Assembly: GCA_949318235.1 (NCBI GenBank)
Contig: CASGGR010000020.1
Location: 496,001-560,000, forward strand
DNA: 64,000 nucleotides
Reading direction: 5' to 3'
From: Ecdyonurus torrentis
Lineage: Eukaryota > Arthropoda > Insecta > Ephemeroptera > Heptageniidae
The notes below the pieces were generated by a model. It worked only from the letters and a program-made list of their open reading frames with translations. It was not told the origin of the DNA and made no database searches. Within the stretch, counting starts at the first letter, position 1; every line of letters begins with the position of its first letter. Position numbers and translations under genes: made by a program. Of the stretch, positions 37,226 through 50,770 are shown in pieces.

Positions 37226-39654
37226 AGCACCATTGGTTTCGGCACATTTTTTCACATAAGAATCACTCCTTATTTTCTTGATTACATGAACTTTTGTTTG
37301 AAGGATAAAAACTCGTTTTTCTCAAAAACTATAAGAGTTAAAATTTTTTAATTAGCACCATTGGAATTGGCGCATTTTTTCACATAAGAATCACTCCTTA
37401 TTTACTTGATTACATGAACTTTTGTTTACAGATTAAAAACTCGTTTTTCTCAAAAACTATAAGAGGTAAAATTTTTTAAATAGCACCATTGGTTTCGGCA
37501 CATTTTTTTACATAAGAATCATTTCTTATTTACTTGATTACATGAACTTTTGTTTACAGATTAAAAACTCGATTATCTCAAAAACTATAAGAGTTAAAAT
37601 TTTTTAAATAGCACCATTGGTTTTGGCACATTTTTTTACATAAAAATCACTCCTTATTTACTTGATTACATGAACTTTTGTTTACCGATTAAAAACTGGA
37701 TTATCTCAAAAACTATAAGAGATAAAATTTTTTAAATAGCACCATTGGTTTCGGAACATTTTTTCACATAAGAATCACTCCTTATTTTCTTGATTACATG
37801 AACTTTTGTTTGAAGGATAAAAACTCGTTTTTCTCAAAAACTATAAGAGTTAAAATTTTTTATTTACCACCATTGGATTCGGCGCATTTTTTCACATAAG
37901 AGTCACTCCTTATTTACTTGATACATGAAATTATGTTTACAGATTAAAAACTCGATTATCTCAAAAACTATAAGAGTTAAAATTTTTTAAATAGCACCAT
38001 TGGTTTCGGCACATTTTTTCACATAAGAATCACTCCTTATTTTCTTGATTACATGAACTTTTGTTTGAAGGATAAAAACTCGTTTTTCTCAAAAACTATA
38101 AGAGTTAAAATTTTATAAATAGCACCATTGGTTTCGGCACATTTTTTTACATAAGAATCACTCCTTATTTACTTGATTACATGAACTTTTGTTTACAGAT
38201 TAAAAACTCGATTATCTCAAAAACTATAAGAGTTAAAATTTTTTAAATAGCACCATTGGTTTCGGCACATTTTTTTACATAAGAATCACTCCTTATTTTC
38301 TTGATTACATGAAATTTTGTTTGAAGGATTAAAACTCGTTTTTCACAAAAACTATAAGAGTTAAAATTTTTTAATTAGCACCATTGGATTTGGCGCATTT
38401 TTTCACATAAAAATCACTCCTTATTTACTTGATTACATGAACTTTTGTTTACAGATTAAAAACTCGTTTTTCTCAAAAACTATAATAGTTAAAATTTTTA
38501 ATTAGCACAATTGGTTTCGGCACATTTTTTTACATAAGAATCACTCCTTATTTTCTTGATTACATGAAATTTTGTTTGAAGGATTAAAACTCGTTTTTCA
38601 CAAAAACTATAAGAGTTAAAATTTTTTAATTAGCACCATTGGATTTGGCGCATTTTTTCACATAAGAATCGCTCCTTATTTTTTTGATTACATGAACTTT
38701 TGTTTGAAGGATAAAAACTCGTTTTTCTCAAAAACTATAAGAGTTAAAATTTTTTATTTAGCACCATTGGATTCGGCGCATTTCTTCACATAAGAATCAC
38801 TCCTTATATACTTGATTACATGGACTTATGTTTACAGATTAAAAACTCGATTATCTCAAAAACTATAAGAGTTAAAACTTTTTAAATAGCACCATTGGAT
38901 TCTGCACATTTTTTTACATAAGAATCACTCCTTAATTACTTGATTACATGAACTTTTGTTTACAGATTAAAAACTGGATTATCTCAAAAACTATAAGAGT
39001 TAAAATTTTTTAAATAGCACCATTGGTTTCGGCACATTTTTTTACATAAGAATCACTCCTTATTTACTTGATTACATGAACTTTTGTTTGAAGGATTAAA
39101 ACTCGTTTTTCTCAAAAACTATTAGAGTTAAAATTTTTTAATTAGCACCATTGGATTTGGCGCATTTTTTCACATAAAAATCACTCCTTATTTACTTGAT
39201 TACATGAACTTTTGTTTACAGATTAAAAACTGGTTTTTCTCAAAAACTATAATAGTTAAATTTTTTAATTAGCACCATTGGAATTGGCGCATTTTTTCAC
39301 ATAAGAATCACTCCTTATTTACTTGATTACATGAACTTTTGTTTACAGATTAAAAACTCGTTTTTCTCAAAAACTATAAGAGGTAAAATTTTTTATTTAG
39401 CACCATTGGTTTCGGCACATTTTTTTACATAAGAATCACTCCTTATTTACCTAATTACATGAACTTTTGTTTACAGATTAAAAACTCGATTATCTCAAAA
39501 ACTATAAGAGTTAAAATTTTTTAAATAGCACCATTGGTTTCGGCACATTTTTTTACATAAGAATCACTCCTTATTTACTTGATTACATGAACTTTTGTTT
39601 ACAGATTAAAAACTGGATTATCTCAAAAACTATAAGAGATAAAATTTTTTAAAT

Positions 39655-42600
39655 AGCACCATTGGTTTCGGCACATTTTTTTACATAAGAATCACTCCTT
39701 ATTTACTTGATTACATGGATTTTGTTTGAAGGATTAAAACTCTTTTTTCTCAAAAACTATTAGAGTTAAAATTTTTTAAATAGCACCATTGGATTCTGCA
39801 CATTTTTTTACATAAGAATCACTCCTTATTTACTTGATTACATGAACTTTTGTTTACAGATTAAAAACTCGATTATCTCAAAAACTATAAGAGTTAAAAT
39901 TTTTTAAATAGCACCATTGGTTTCGGCACATTTTTTTACATAAGAATCACTCCTTATTTATTTGATTACATGAACTTTTGTTTACAGATTAAAAACTGGA
40001 TTATCTCAAAAACTATAAGAGATAAAATTTTTTAAATAGCACCATTGGTTTCGGAACATTTTTTCACATAAGAATCACTCCTTATTTTCTTGATAACATG
40101 AACTTTTGTTTGAAGGATAAAAACTCGTTTTTCTCAAAAACTAAAAGAGTTAAAATTTTTTATTTAGCACCATTGGATTTTGCGCATTTTTTCACATAAG
40201 AATCACTCCTTATTTTCTTGATTACATGAACTTTTGTTTGAAGGATTAAAACTCGTTTTTCTCAAAAACTATAAGAGTTAAAATTTTTTAATTAGCACCA
40301 TTGGATTTGGCGCATTTTTTCACATAAAAATCACTCCTTATTTACTTGATTACATGAACTTTTGTTTACAGATTAAAAACTCGATTATCTCAAAAACTAT
40401 AAGAGTTAAAATTTTTTAAATAGCACCATTGGTTTCGGCACATTTTTTTACATAAGAATCACTCCTTATTTACTTGATTACATGAACTTTTGTTTACAGA
40501 TTAAAAACTCGATTATCTCAAAAACTATAAGAGTTAAAATTTTTTAAATAGCACCATTGGTTTCGGCACATTTTTTTACATAAGAATCACTCCTTAATTA
40601 CTTGATTACATGAACTTTTGTTTACAGATTAAAAACTGGATTATCTCAAAAACTATAAGAGTTAAAATTTTTTAAATAGCACCATTGGTTTCGGCACATT
40701 TTTTTACATAAGAATCACTCCTTATTTACTTGATTACATGAACTTTTGTTTGAAGGATTAAAACTCGTTTTTCTCAAAAACTATTAGAGTTAAAATTTTT
40801 TAATTAGCACCATTGGATTTGGCGCATTTTTTCACATAAAAATCACTCCTTATTTACTTGATTACATGAACTTTTGTTTACAGATTAAAAACTGGTTTTT
40901 CTCAAAAACTATAATAGTTAAATTTTTTAATTAGCACCATTGGAATTGGCGCATTTTTTCACATAAGAATCACTCCTTATTTACTTGATTACATGAACTT
41001 TTGTTTACAGATTAAAAACTCGTTTTTCTCAAAAACTATAAGAGGTAAAATTTTTTATTTAGCACCATTGGTTTCGGCACATTTTTTTACATAAGAATCA
41101 CTCCTTATTTACCTAATTACATGAACTTTTGTTTACAGATTAAAAACTCGATTATCTCAAAAACTATAAGAGTTAAAATTTTTTAAATAGCACCATTGGT
41201 TTCGGCACATTTTTTTACATAAGAATCACTCCTTATTTACTTGATTACATGAACTTTTGTTTACAGATTAAAAACTGGATTATCTCAAAAACTATAAGAG
41301 ATAAAATTTTTTAAATAGCACCATTGGTTTCGGCACATTTTTTTACATAAGAATCACTCCTTATTTACTTGATTACATGAACTTTTGTTTGAAGGATTAA
41401 AACTCGTTTTTCTCAAAAACTATTAGAGTTAAAATTTTTTAATTAGCACCATTGGATTTGGCGCATTTTTTCACATAAAAATCACTCCTTATTTACTTGA
41501 TTACATGAACTTTTGTTTACAGATTAAAAACTCGTTTTTCTCAAAAACTATAATAGTTAAAATTTTTAATTAGCACAATTGGTTTCGGCACATTTTTTTA
41601 CATAAGAATCACTCCTTATTTACTTGATTACATGGACTTTTGTTTGAAGGATAAAAACTCGATTATCTCAAAAACTATAAGAGTTAAAACTTTTTAAATA
41701 GCACCATTGGATTTTGCACATTTTTTTACATAAGAATCACTCCTTATTTACTTGATTACATGAACTTTTGTTTACAGATTAAAAACTCGATTATCTCAAA
41801 AACTATAAGAGTTAAAATTTTTTAAATAGCACCATTGGTTTCGGCACATTTTTTCACATAAGAATCACTCCTTATTTACTTGATTACATGAACTTTTGTT
41901 TACAGATTAAAAACTCGATTATCTCAAAAATTATAAGAGTTTAAATTTTTTAAATAGCACCATTGGTTTCGGCACATTTTTTTACATAAGAATCACTCCT
42001 TATTTTCTTGATTACATGAAATTTTGTTTGAAGGATTAAAACTCGTTTTTCACAAAAACTATAAGAGTTAAAATTTTTTAATTAGCACCATTGGATTTGG
42101 CGCATTTTTTCACATAAAAATCACTCCTTATTTTCTTGATTACATGAACTTTTGTTTACAGATTAAAAACTCGTTTTTCTCAAAAACTATAATAGTTAAA
42201 ATTTTTAATTAGCACAATTGGTTTCGGCACATTTTTTTACATAAGAATCACTCCTTATTTTCTTGATTACATGAAATTTTGTTTGAAGGATTAAAACTCG
42301 TTTTTCACAAAAACTATAAGAGTTAAAATTTTTTAATTAGCACCATTGGATTTGGCGCATTTTTTCACATAAGAATCGCTCCTTATTTTTTTGATTACAT
42401 GAACTTTTGTTTGAAGGATAAAAACTCGTTTTTCTCAAAAACTATAAGAGTTAAAATTTTTTATTTAGCACCATTGGATTCGGCGCATTTCTTCACATAA
42501 GAATCACTCCTTATATACTTGATTACATGGACTTATGTTTACAGATTAAAAACTCGTTTTTCTCAAAAACTATAATAGTTAAATTTTTTAATTAGCACCA

Positions 42601-42721
42601 TTGGAATTGGCGCATTTTTTCACATAAGAATCACTCCTTATTTACTTGATTACATGAACTTTTGTTTGAAGGATAAAAACTCGTTTTTCTCAAAAACTAT
42701 AAGAGTTAAAATTTTATAAAT
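39655..42721 (+). repeat. 24-monomer higher-order repeat, 3,067 bp, copy 1
   Basis: Monomer starts run 39,655, 39,782, 39,910, 40,038 and so on to 42,594, giving 24 units. Distinctive members are the 127-bp CATGGATTTTG monomer (39,655), the TTATTTATTTGATTAC monomer (39,910), CGGAAC with CTAAAAGAG (40,038), CTTAATTAC (40,550), CTGGTTTTT with TAATAG (40,806), TACCTAATTAC (41,061), ATTTTGCAC (41,700) and TTTCTTCAC (42,467). Each recurs 3,067 bp later. Confidence 0.92.
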
Positions 42722-45700
42722 AGCACCATTGGTTTCGGCACATTTTTTTACATAAGAATCACTCCTTATTTACTTGATTACATGGATTTTGTTTGAAGGA
42801 TTAAAACTCGTTTTTCTCAAAAACTATTAGAGTTAAAATTTTTTAAATAGCACCATTGGATTCTGCACATTTTTTTACATAAGAATCACTCCTTATTTAC
42901 TTGATTACATGAACTTTTGTTTACAGATTAAAAACTCGATTATCTCAAAAACTATAAGAGTTAAAATTTTTTAAATAGCACCATTGGTTTCGGCACATTT
43001 TTTTACATAAGAATCACTCCTTATTTATTTGATTACATGAACTTTTGTTTACAGATTAAAAACTGGATTATCTCAAAAACTATAAGAGATAAAATTTTTT
43101 AAATAGCACCATTGGTTTCGGAACATTTTTTCACATAAGAATCACTCCTTATTTTCTTGATAACATGAACTTTTGTTTGAAGGATAAAAACTCGTTTTTC
43201 TCAAAAACTAAAAGAGTTAAAATTTTTTATTTAGCACCATTGGATTTTGCGCATTTTTTCACATAAGAATCACTCCTTATTTTCTTGATTACATGAACTT
43301 TTGTTTGAAGGATTAAAACTCGTTTTTCTCAAAAACTATAAGAGTTAAAATTTTTTAATTAGCACCATTGGATTTGGCGCATTTTTTCACATAAAAATCA
43401 CTCCTTATTTACTTGATTACATGAACTTTTGTTTACAGATTAAAAACTCGATTATCTCAAAAACTATAAGAGTTAAAATTTTTTAAATAGCACCATTGGT
43501 TTCGGCACATTTTTTTACATAAGAATCACTCCTTATTTACTTGATTACATGAACTTTTGTTTACAGATTAAAAACTCGATTATCTCAAAAACTATAAGAG
43601 TTAAAATTTTTTAAATAGCACCATTGGTTTCGGCACATTTTTTTACATAAGAATCACTCCTTAATTACTTGATTACATGAACTTTTGTTTACAGATTAAA
43701 AACTGGATTATCTCAAAAACTATAAGAGTTAAAATTTTTTAAATAGCACCATTGGTTTCGGCACATTTTTTTACATAAGAATCACTCCTTATTTACTTGA
43801 TTACATGAACTTTTGTTTGAAGGATTAAAACTCGTTTTTCTCAAAAACTATTAGAGTTAAAATTTTTTAATTAGCACCATTGGATTTGGCGCATTTTTTC
43901 ACATAAAAATCACTCCTTATTTACTTGATTACATGAACTTTTGTTTACAGATTAAAAACTGGTTTTTCTCAAAAACTATAATAGTTAAATTTTTTAATTA
44001 GCACCATTGGAATTGGCGCATTTTTTCACATAAGAATCACTCCTTATTTACTTGATTACATGAACTTTTGTTTACAGATTAAAAACTCGTTTTTCTCAAA
44101 AACTATAAGAGGTAAAATTTTTTATTTAGCACCATTGGTTTCGGCACATTTTTTTACATAAGAATCACTCCTTATTTACCTAATTACATGAACTTTTGTT
44201 TACAGATTAAAAACTCGATTATCTCAAAAACTATAAGAGTTAAAATTTTTTAAATAGCACCATTGGTTTCGGCACATTTTTTTACATAAGAATCACTCCT
44301 TATTTACTTGATTACATGAACTTTTGTTTACAGATTAAAAACTGGATTATCTCAAAAACTATAAGAGATAAAATTTTTTAAATAGCACCATTGGTTTCGG
44401 CACATTTTTTTACATAAGAATCACTCCTTATTTACTTGATTACATGAACTTTTGTTTGAAGGATTAAAACTCGTTTTTCTCAAAAACTATTAGAGTTAAA
44501 ATTTTTTAATTAGCACCATTGGATTTGGCGCATTTTTTCACATAAAAATCACTCCTTATTTACTTGATTACATGAACTTTTGTTTACAGATTAAAAACTC
44601 GTTTTTCTCAAAAACTATAATAGTTAAAATTTTTAATTAGCACAATTGGTTTCGGCACATTTTTTTACATAAGAATCACTCCTTATTTACTTGATTACAT
44701 GGACTTTTGTTTGAAGGATAAAAACTCGATTATCTCAAAAACTATAAGAGTTAAAACTTTTTAAATAGCACCATTGGATTTTGCACATTTTTTTACATAA
44801 GAATCACTCCTTATTTACTTGATTACATGAACTTTTGTTTACAGATTAAAAACTCGATTATCTCAAAAACTATAAGAGTTAAAATTTTTTAAATAGCACC
44901 ATTGGTTTCGGCACATTTTTTCACATAAGAATCACTCCTTATTTACTTGATTACATGAACTTTTGTTTACAGATTAAAAACTCGATTATCTCAAAAATTA
45001 TAAGAGTTTAAATTTTTTAAATAGCACCATTGGTTTCGGCACATTTTTTTACATAAGAATCACTCCTTATTTTCTTGATTACATGAAATTTTGTTTGAAG
45101 GATTAAAACTCGTTTTTCACAAAAACTATAAGAGTTAAAATTTTTTAATTAGCACCATTGGATTTGGCGCATTTTTTCACATAAAAATCACTCCTTATTT
45201 TCTTGATTACATGAACTTTTGTTTACAGATTAAAAACTCGTTTTTCTCAAAAACTATAATAGTTAAAATTTTTAATTAGCACAATTGGTTTCGGCACATT
45301 TTTTTACATAAGAATCACTCCTTATTTTCTTGATTACATGAAATTTTGTTTGAAGGATTAAAACTCGTTTTTCACAAAAACTATAAGAGTTAAAATTTTT
45401 TAATTAGCACCATTGGATTTGGCGCATTTTTTCACATAAGAATCGCTCCTTATTTTTTTGATTACATGAACTTTTGTTTGAAGGATAAAAACTCGTTTTT
45501 CTCAAAAACTATAAGAGTTAAAATTTTTTATTTAGCACCATTGGATTCGGCGCATTTCTTCACATAAGAATCACTCCTTATATACTTGATTACATGGACT
45601 TATGTTTACAGATTAAAAACTCGTTTTTCTCAAAAACTATAATAGTTAAATTTTTTAATTAGCACCATTGGAATTGGCGCATTTTTTCACATAAGAATCA

Positions 45701-45788
45701 CTCCTTATTTACTTGATTACATGAACTTTTGTTTGAAGGATAAAAACTCGTTTTTCTCAAAAACTATAAGAGTTAAAATTTTATAAAT
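42722..45788 (+). repeat. 24-monomer higher-order repeat, 3,067 bp, copy 2
   Basis: Anchors at exactly 3,067 bp from copy 1 are CATGGATTTTG (39,714/42,781), CTTAATTAC (40,593/43,660), CGGAAC monomers (40,038/43,105), ATTTTGCAC (41,711/44,778) and TTTCTTCAC (42,488/45,555). The scar lies between TTTTATAAAT just before 42,722 and the CATGG marker at 42,784: the same TTTTATAAAT at 45,789 is followed by an ordinary CATGAAC monomer, while 39,655 is preceded by GAGATA and TTTTTTAAAT. Confidence 0.92.
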
Positions 45789-47385
45789 AGCACCATTGGT
45801 TTCGGCACATTTTTTTACATAAGAATCACTCCTTATTTACTTGATTACATGAACTTTTGTTTACAGATTAAAAACTCGATTATCTCAAAAACTATAAGAG
45901 TTAAAATTTTTTAATTAGCACCATTGGTTTCGGCACATTTTTTTACATAAGAATCACTCCTTATTTTCTTGATTACATGAAATTTTGTTTGAAGGATTAA
46001 AACTCGTTTTTCACAAAAACTATAAGAGTTAAAATTTTTTAATTAGCACCATTGGATTTGGCGCATTTTTTCACATAAAAATCACTCCTTATTTACTTGA
46101 TTACATGAACTTTTGTTTACAGATTAAAAACTCGTTTTTCTCAAAAACTATAATAGTTAAAATTTTTAATTAGCACAATTGGTTTCGGCACATTTTTTTA
46201 CATAAGAATCACTCCTTATTTACTTGATTACATGGACTTTTGTTTGAAGGATAAAAACTCGATTATCTCAAAAACTATAAGAGTTAAAACTTTTTAAATA
46301 GCACCATTGGATTCTGCACATTTTTTTACATAAGAATCACTCCTTATTTACTTGATTACATGAACTTTTGTTTACAGATTAAAAACTCGATTATCTCAAA
46401 AACTATAAGAGTTAAAATTTTTTAAATAGCACCATTGGTTTCGGCACATTTTTTTACATAAGAATCACTCCTTATTTACTTGATTACATGAACTTTTGTT
46501 TGAAGGATTAAAACTCGTTTTTCTCAAAAACTATTAGAGTTAAAATTTTTTAATTAGCACCATTGGATTTGGCGCATTTTTTCACATAAAAATCACTCCT
46601 TATTTACTTGATTACATGAACTTTTGTTTACAGATTAAAAACTGGTTTTTCTCAAAAACTATAATAGTTAAATTTTTTAATTAGCACCATTGGAATTGGC
46701 GCATTTTTTCACATAAGAATCACTCCTTATTTACTTGATTACATGAACTTTTGTTTACAGATTAAAAACTCGTTTTTCTCAAAAACTATAAGAGGTAAAA
46801 TTTTTTATTTAGCACCATTGGTTTCGGCACATTTTTTTACATAAGAATCACTCCTTATTTACCTAATTACATGAACTTTTGTTTACAGATTAAAAACTCG
46901 ATTATCTCAAAAACTATAAGAGTTAAAATTTTTTAAATAGCACCATTGGTTTCGGCACATTTTTTTACATAAGAATCACTCCTTATTTACTTGATTACAT
47001 GAACTTTTGTTTACAGATTAAAAACTGGATTATCTCAAAAACTATAAGAGATAAAATTTTTTAAATAGCACCATTGGTTTCGGCACATTTTTTTACATAA
47101 GAATCACTCCTTATTTACTTGATTACATGAACTTTTGTTTGAAGGATTAAAACTCGTTTTTCTCAAAAACTATTAGAGTTAAAATTTTTTAATTAGCACC
47201 ATTGGATTTGGCGCATTTTTTCACATAAAAATCACTCCTTATTTACTTGATTACATGAACTTTTGTTTACAGATTAAAAACTCGTTTTTCTCAAAAACTA
47301 TAATAGTTAAAATTTTTAATTAGCACAATTGGTTTCGGCACATTTTTTTACATAAGAATCACTCCTTATTTACTTGATTACATGG
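45725..47385 (+). repeat. 13-monomer repeat, 1,661 bp, copy 1
   Basis: It contains thirteen monomers including the TTTTATAAAT junction (next monomer 45,789), two CATGAAATTTTG/CACAATTGG steps, ATTCTGCAC (46,300), the CTGGTTTTT/TAATAG form and TACCTAATTAC. The start of the next copy is displaced by 1,661 bp (45,789/47,450 and 46,300/47,961). The composition is unrelated to the zone A 13-monomer unit despite the same monomer count. Confidence 0.85.
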
Positions 47386-48048
47386 ACTTTTGTTTGAAGG
47401 ATAAAAACTCGTTTTTCTCAAAAACTATAAGAGTTAAAATTTTATAAATAGCACCATTGGTTTCGGCACATTTTTTTACATAAGAATCACTCCTTATTTA
47501 CTTGATTACATGAACTTTTGTTTACAGATTAAAAACTCGATTATCTCAAAAACTATAAGAGTTAAAATTTTTTAATTAGCACCATTGGTTTCGGCACATT
47601 TTTTTACATAAGAATCACTCCTTATTTTCTTGATTACATGAAATTTTGTTTGAAGGATTAAAACTCGTTTTTCACAAAAACTATAAGAGTTAAAATTTTT
47701 TAATTAGCACCATTGGATTTGGCGCATTTTTTCACATAAAAATCACTCCTTATTTACTTGATTACATGAACTTTTGTTTACAGATTAAAAACTCGTTTTT
47801 CTCAAAAACTATAATAGTTAAAATTTTTAATTAGCACAATTGGTTTCGGCACATTTTTTTACATAAGAATCACTCCTTATTTACTTGATTACATGGACTT
47901 TTGTTTGAAGGATAAAAACTCGATTATCTCAAAAACTATAAGAGTTAAAACTTTTTAAATAGCACCATTGGATTCTGCACATTTTTTTACATAAGAATCA
48001 CTCCTTATTTACTTGATTACATGAACTTTTGTTTACAGATTAAAAACT
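47386..48048 (+). repeat. 13-monomer repeat copy 2, truncated by a second crossover
   Basis: The copy begins inside a chimeric CACAATTGG monomer: CATGG (marker at 47,385) is followed by GAAGGAT and CTCGTTTTT (marker at 47,412) instead of CTCGATTA, so the first exchange is at 47,386-47,411. It then follows copy 1 for about five monomers. A second exchange lies at about 48,009-48,048 in the ATTCTGCAC monomer (47,961), which switches to the CTGG back half of a CTTAATTAC monomer; from there the sequence matches 43,66x-46,43x at a shift of 4,344 bp. Confidence 0.8.
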
Positions 48049-50770
48049 GGATTATCTCAAAAACTATAAGAGTTAAAATTTTTTAAATAGCACCATTGGT
48101 TTCGGCACATTTTTTTACATAAGAATCACTCCTTATTTACTTGATTACATGAACTTTTGTTTGAAGGATTAAAACTCGTTTTTCTCAAAAACTATTAGAG
48201 TTAAAATTTTTTAATTAGCACCATTGGATTTGGCGCATTTTTTCACATAAAAATCACTCCTTATTTACTTGATTACATGAACTTTTGTTTACAGATTAAA
48301 AACTGGTTTTTCTCAAAAACTATAATAGTTAAATTTTTTAATTAGCACCATTGGAATTGGCGCATTTTTTCACATAAGAATCACTCCTTATTTACTTGAT
48401 TACATGAACTTTTGTTTACAGATTAAAAACTCGTTTTTCTCAAAAACTATAAGAGGTAAAATTTTTTATTTAGCACCATTGGTTTCGGCACATTTTTTTA
48501 CATAAGAATCACTCCTTATTTACCTAATTACATGAACTTTTGTTTACAGATTAAAAACTCGATTATCTCAAAAACTATAAGAGTTAAAATTTTTTAAATA
48601 GCACCATTGGTTTCGGCACATTTTTTTACATAAGAATCACTCCTTATTTACTTGATTACATGAACTTTTGTTTACAGATTAAAAACTGGATTATCTCAAA
48701 AACTATAAGAGATAAAATTTTTTAAATAGCACCATTGGTTTCGGCACATTTTTTTACATAAGAATCACTCCTTATTTACTTGATTACATGAACTTTTGTT
48801 TGAAGGATTAAAACTCGTTTTTCTCAAAAACTATTAGAGTTAAAATTTTTTAATTAGCACCATTGGATTTGGCGCATTTTTTCACATAAAAATCACTCCT
48901 TATTTACTTGATTACATGAACTTTTGTTTACAGATTAAAAACTCGTTTTTCTCAAAAACTATAATAGTTAAAATTTTTAATTAGCACAATTGGTTTCGGC
49001 ACATTTTTTTACATAAGAATCACTCCTTATTTACTTGATTACATGGACTTTTGTTTGAAGGATAAAAACTCGATTATCTCAAAAACTATAAGAGTTAAAA
49101 CTTTTTAAATAGCACCATTGGATTTTGCACATTTTTTTACATAAGAATCACTCCTTATTTACTTGATTACATGAACTTTTGTTTACAGATTAAAAACTCG
49201 ATTATCTCAAAAACTATAAGAGTTAAAATTTTTTAAATAGCACCATTGGTTTCGGCACATTTTTTCACATAAGAATCACTCCTTATTTACTTGATTACAT
49301 GAACTTTTGTTTACAGATTAAAAACTCGATTATCTCAAAAATTATAAGAGTTTAAATTTTTTAAATAGCACCATTGGTTTCGGCACATTTTTTTACATAA
49401 GAATCACTCCTTATTTTCTTGATTACATGAAATTTTGTTTGAAGGATTAAAACTCGTTTTTCACAAAAACTATAAGAGTTAAAATTTTTTAATTAGCACC
49501 ATTGGATTTGGCGCATTTTTTCACATAAAAATCACTCCTTATTTTCTTGATTACATGAACTTTTGTTTACAGATTAAAAACTCGTTTTTCTCAAAAACTA
49601 TAATAGTTAAAATTTTTAATTAGCACAATTGGTTTCGGCACATTTTTTTACATAAGAATCACTCCTTATTTTCTTGATTACATGAAATTTTGTTTGAAGG
49701 ATTAAAACTCGTTTTTCACAAAAACTATAAGAGTTAAAATTTTTTAATTAGCACCATTGGATTTGGCGCATTTTTTCACATAAGAATCGCTCCTTATTTT
49801 TTTGATTACATGAACTTTTGTTTGAAGGATAAAAACTCGTTTTTCTCAAAAACTATAAGAGTTAAAATTTTTTATTTAGCACCATTGGATTCGGCGCATT
49901 TCTTCACATAAGAATCACTCCTTATATACTTGATTACATGGACTTATGTTTACAGATTAAAAACTCGTTTTTCTCAAAAACTATAATAGTTAAATTTTTT
50001 AATTAGCACCATTGGAATTGGCGCATTTTTTCACATAAGAATCACTCCTTATTTACTTGATTACATGAACTTTTGTTTGAAGGATAAAAACTCGTTTTTC
50101 TCAAAAACTATAAGAGTTAAAATTTTATAAATAGCACCATTGGTTTCGGCACATTTTTTTACATAAGAATCACTCCTTATTTACTTGATTACATGAACTT
50201 TTGTTTACAGATTAAAAACTCGATTATCTCAAAAACTATAAGAGTTAAAATTTTTTAATTAGCACCATTGGTTTCGGCACATTTTTTTACATAAGAATCA
50301 CTCCTTATTTTCTTGATTACATGAAATTTTGTTTGAAGGATTAAAACTCGTTTTTCACAAAAACTATAAGAGTTAAAATTTTTTAATTAGCACCATTGGA
50401 TTTGGCGCATTTTTTCACATAAAAATCACTCCTTATTTACTTGATTACATGAACTTTTGTTTACAGATTAAAAACTCGTTTTTCTCAAAAACTATAATAG
50501 TTAAAATTTTTAATTAGCACAATTGGTTTCGGCACATTTTTTTACATAAGAATCACTCCTTATTTACTTGATTACATGGACTTTTGTTTGAAGGATAAAA
50601 ACTCGATTATCTCAAAAACTATAAGAGTTAAAACTTTTTAAATAGCACCATTGGATTCTGCACATTTTTTTACATAAGAATCACTCCTTATTTACTTGAT
50701 TACATGAACTTTTGTTTACAGATTAAAAACTCGATTATCTCAAAAACTATAAGAGTTAAAATTTTTTAAA
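48049..50770 (+). repeat. Segment copied from about 43.7-46.4 kb, shift 4,344 bp
   Basis: Anchors are ATTTTGCAC (44,778/49,122), TTTCTTCAC (45,555/49,899), the TTTTATAAAT junction (45,782/50,126) and the CACAATTGG/CATGGAC and ATTCTGCAC monomers that follow. Because TTTTATAAAT at 45,782 lies at the end of the 24-monomer pair, this copy was made after that pair existed. It diverges at the next monomer: a CACTACTTATTT form here, a GAAGGATT/ATTAGAG form at the source. Confidence 0.85.

Larger units (their letters stand above)
24714..37990 (+). repeat. Zone C: P-prime-anchored units with nested duplications
   Basis: P or P-prime monomers (ACCACC, GAGTCACTCC) occur at 25,198, 29,678, 31,980, 33,386 and 37,866, with spacings of 4,480, 2,302, 1,406 and 4,480 bp. 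The two 4,480-bp intervals are largely copies of one another. Within the zone lie a 1,025-bp duplication, a 2,302-bp duplication and the 8,188-bp-shifted pair listed separately. The last P (37,866) is diverged (GATACATGAAATTATG), and no later P is seen. The zone is continuous satellite without genes. Confidence 0.87.
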
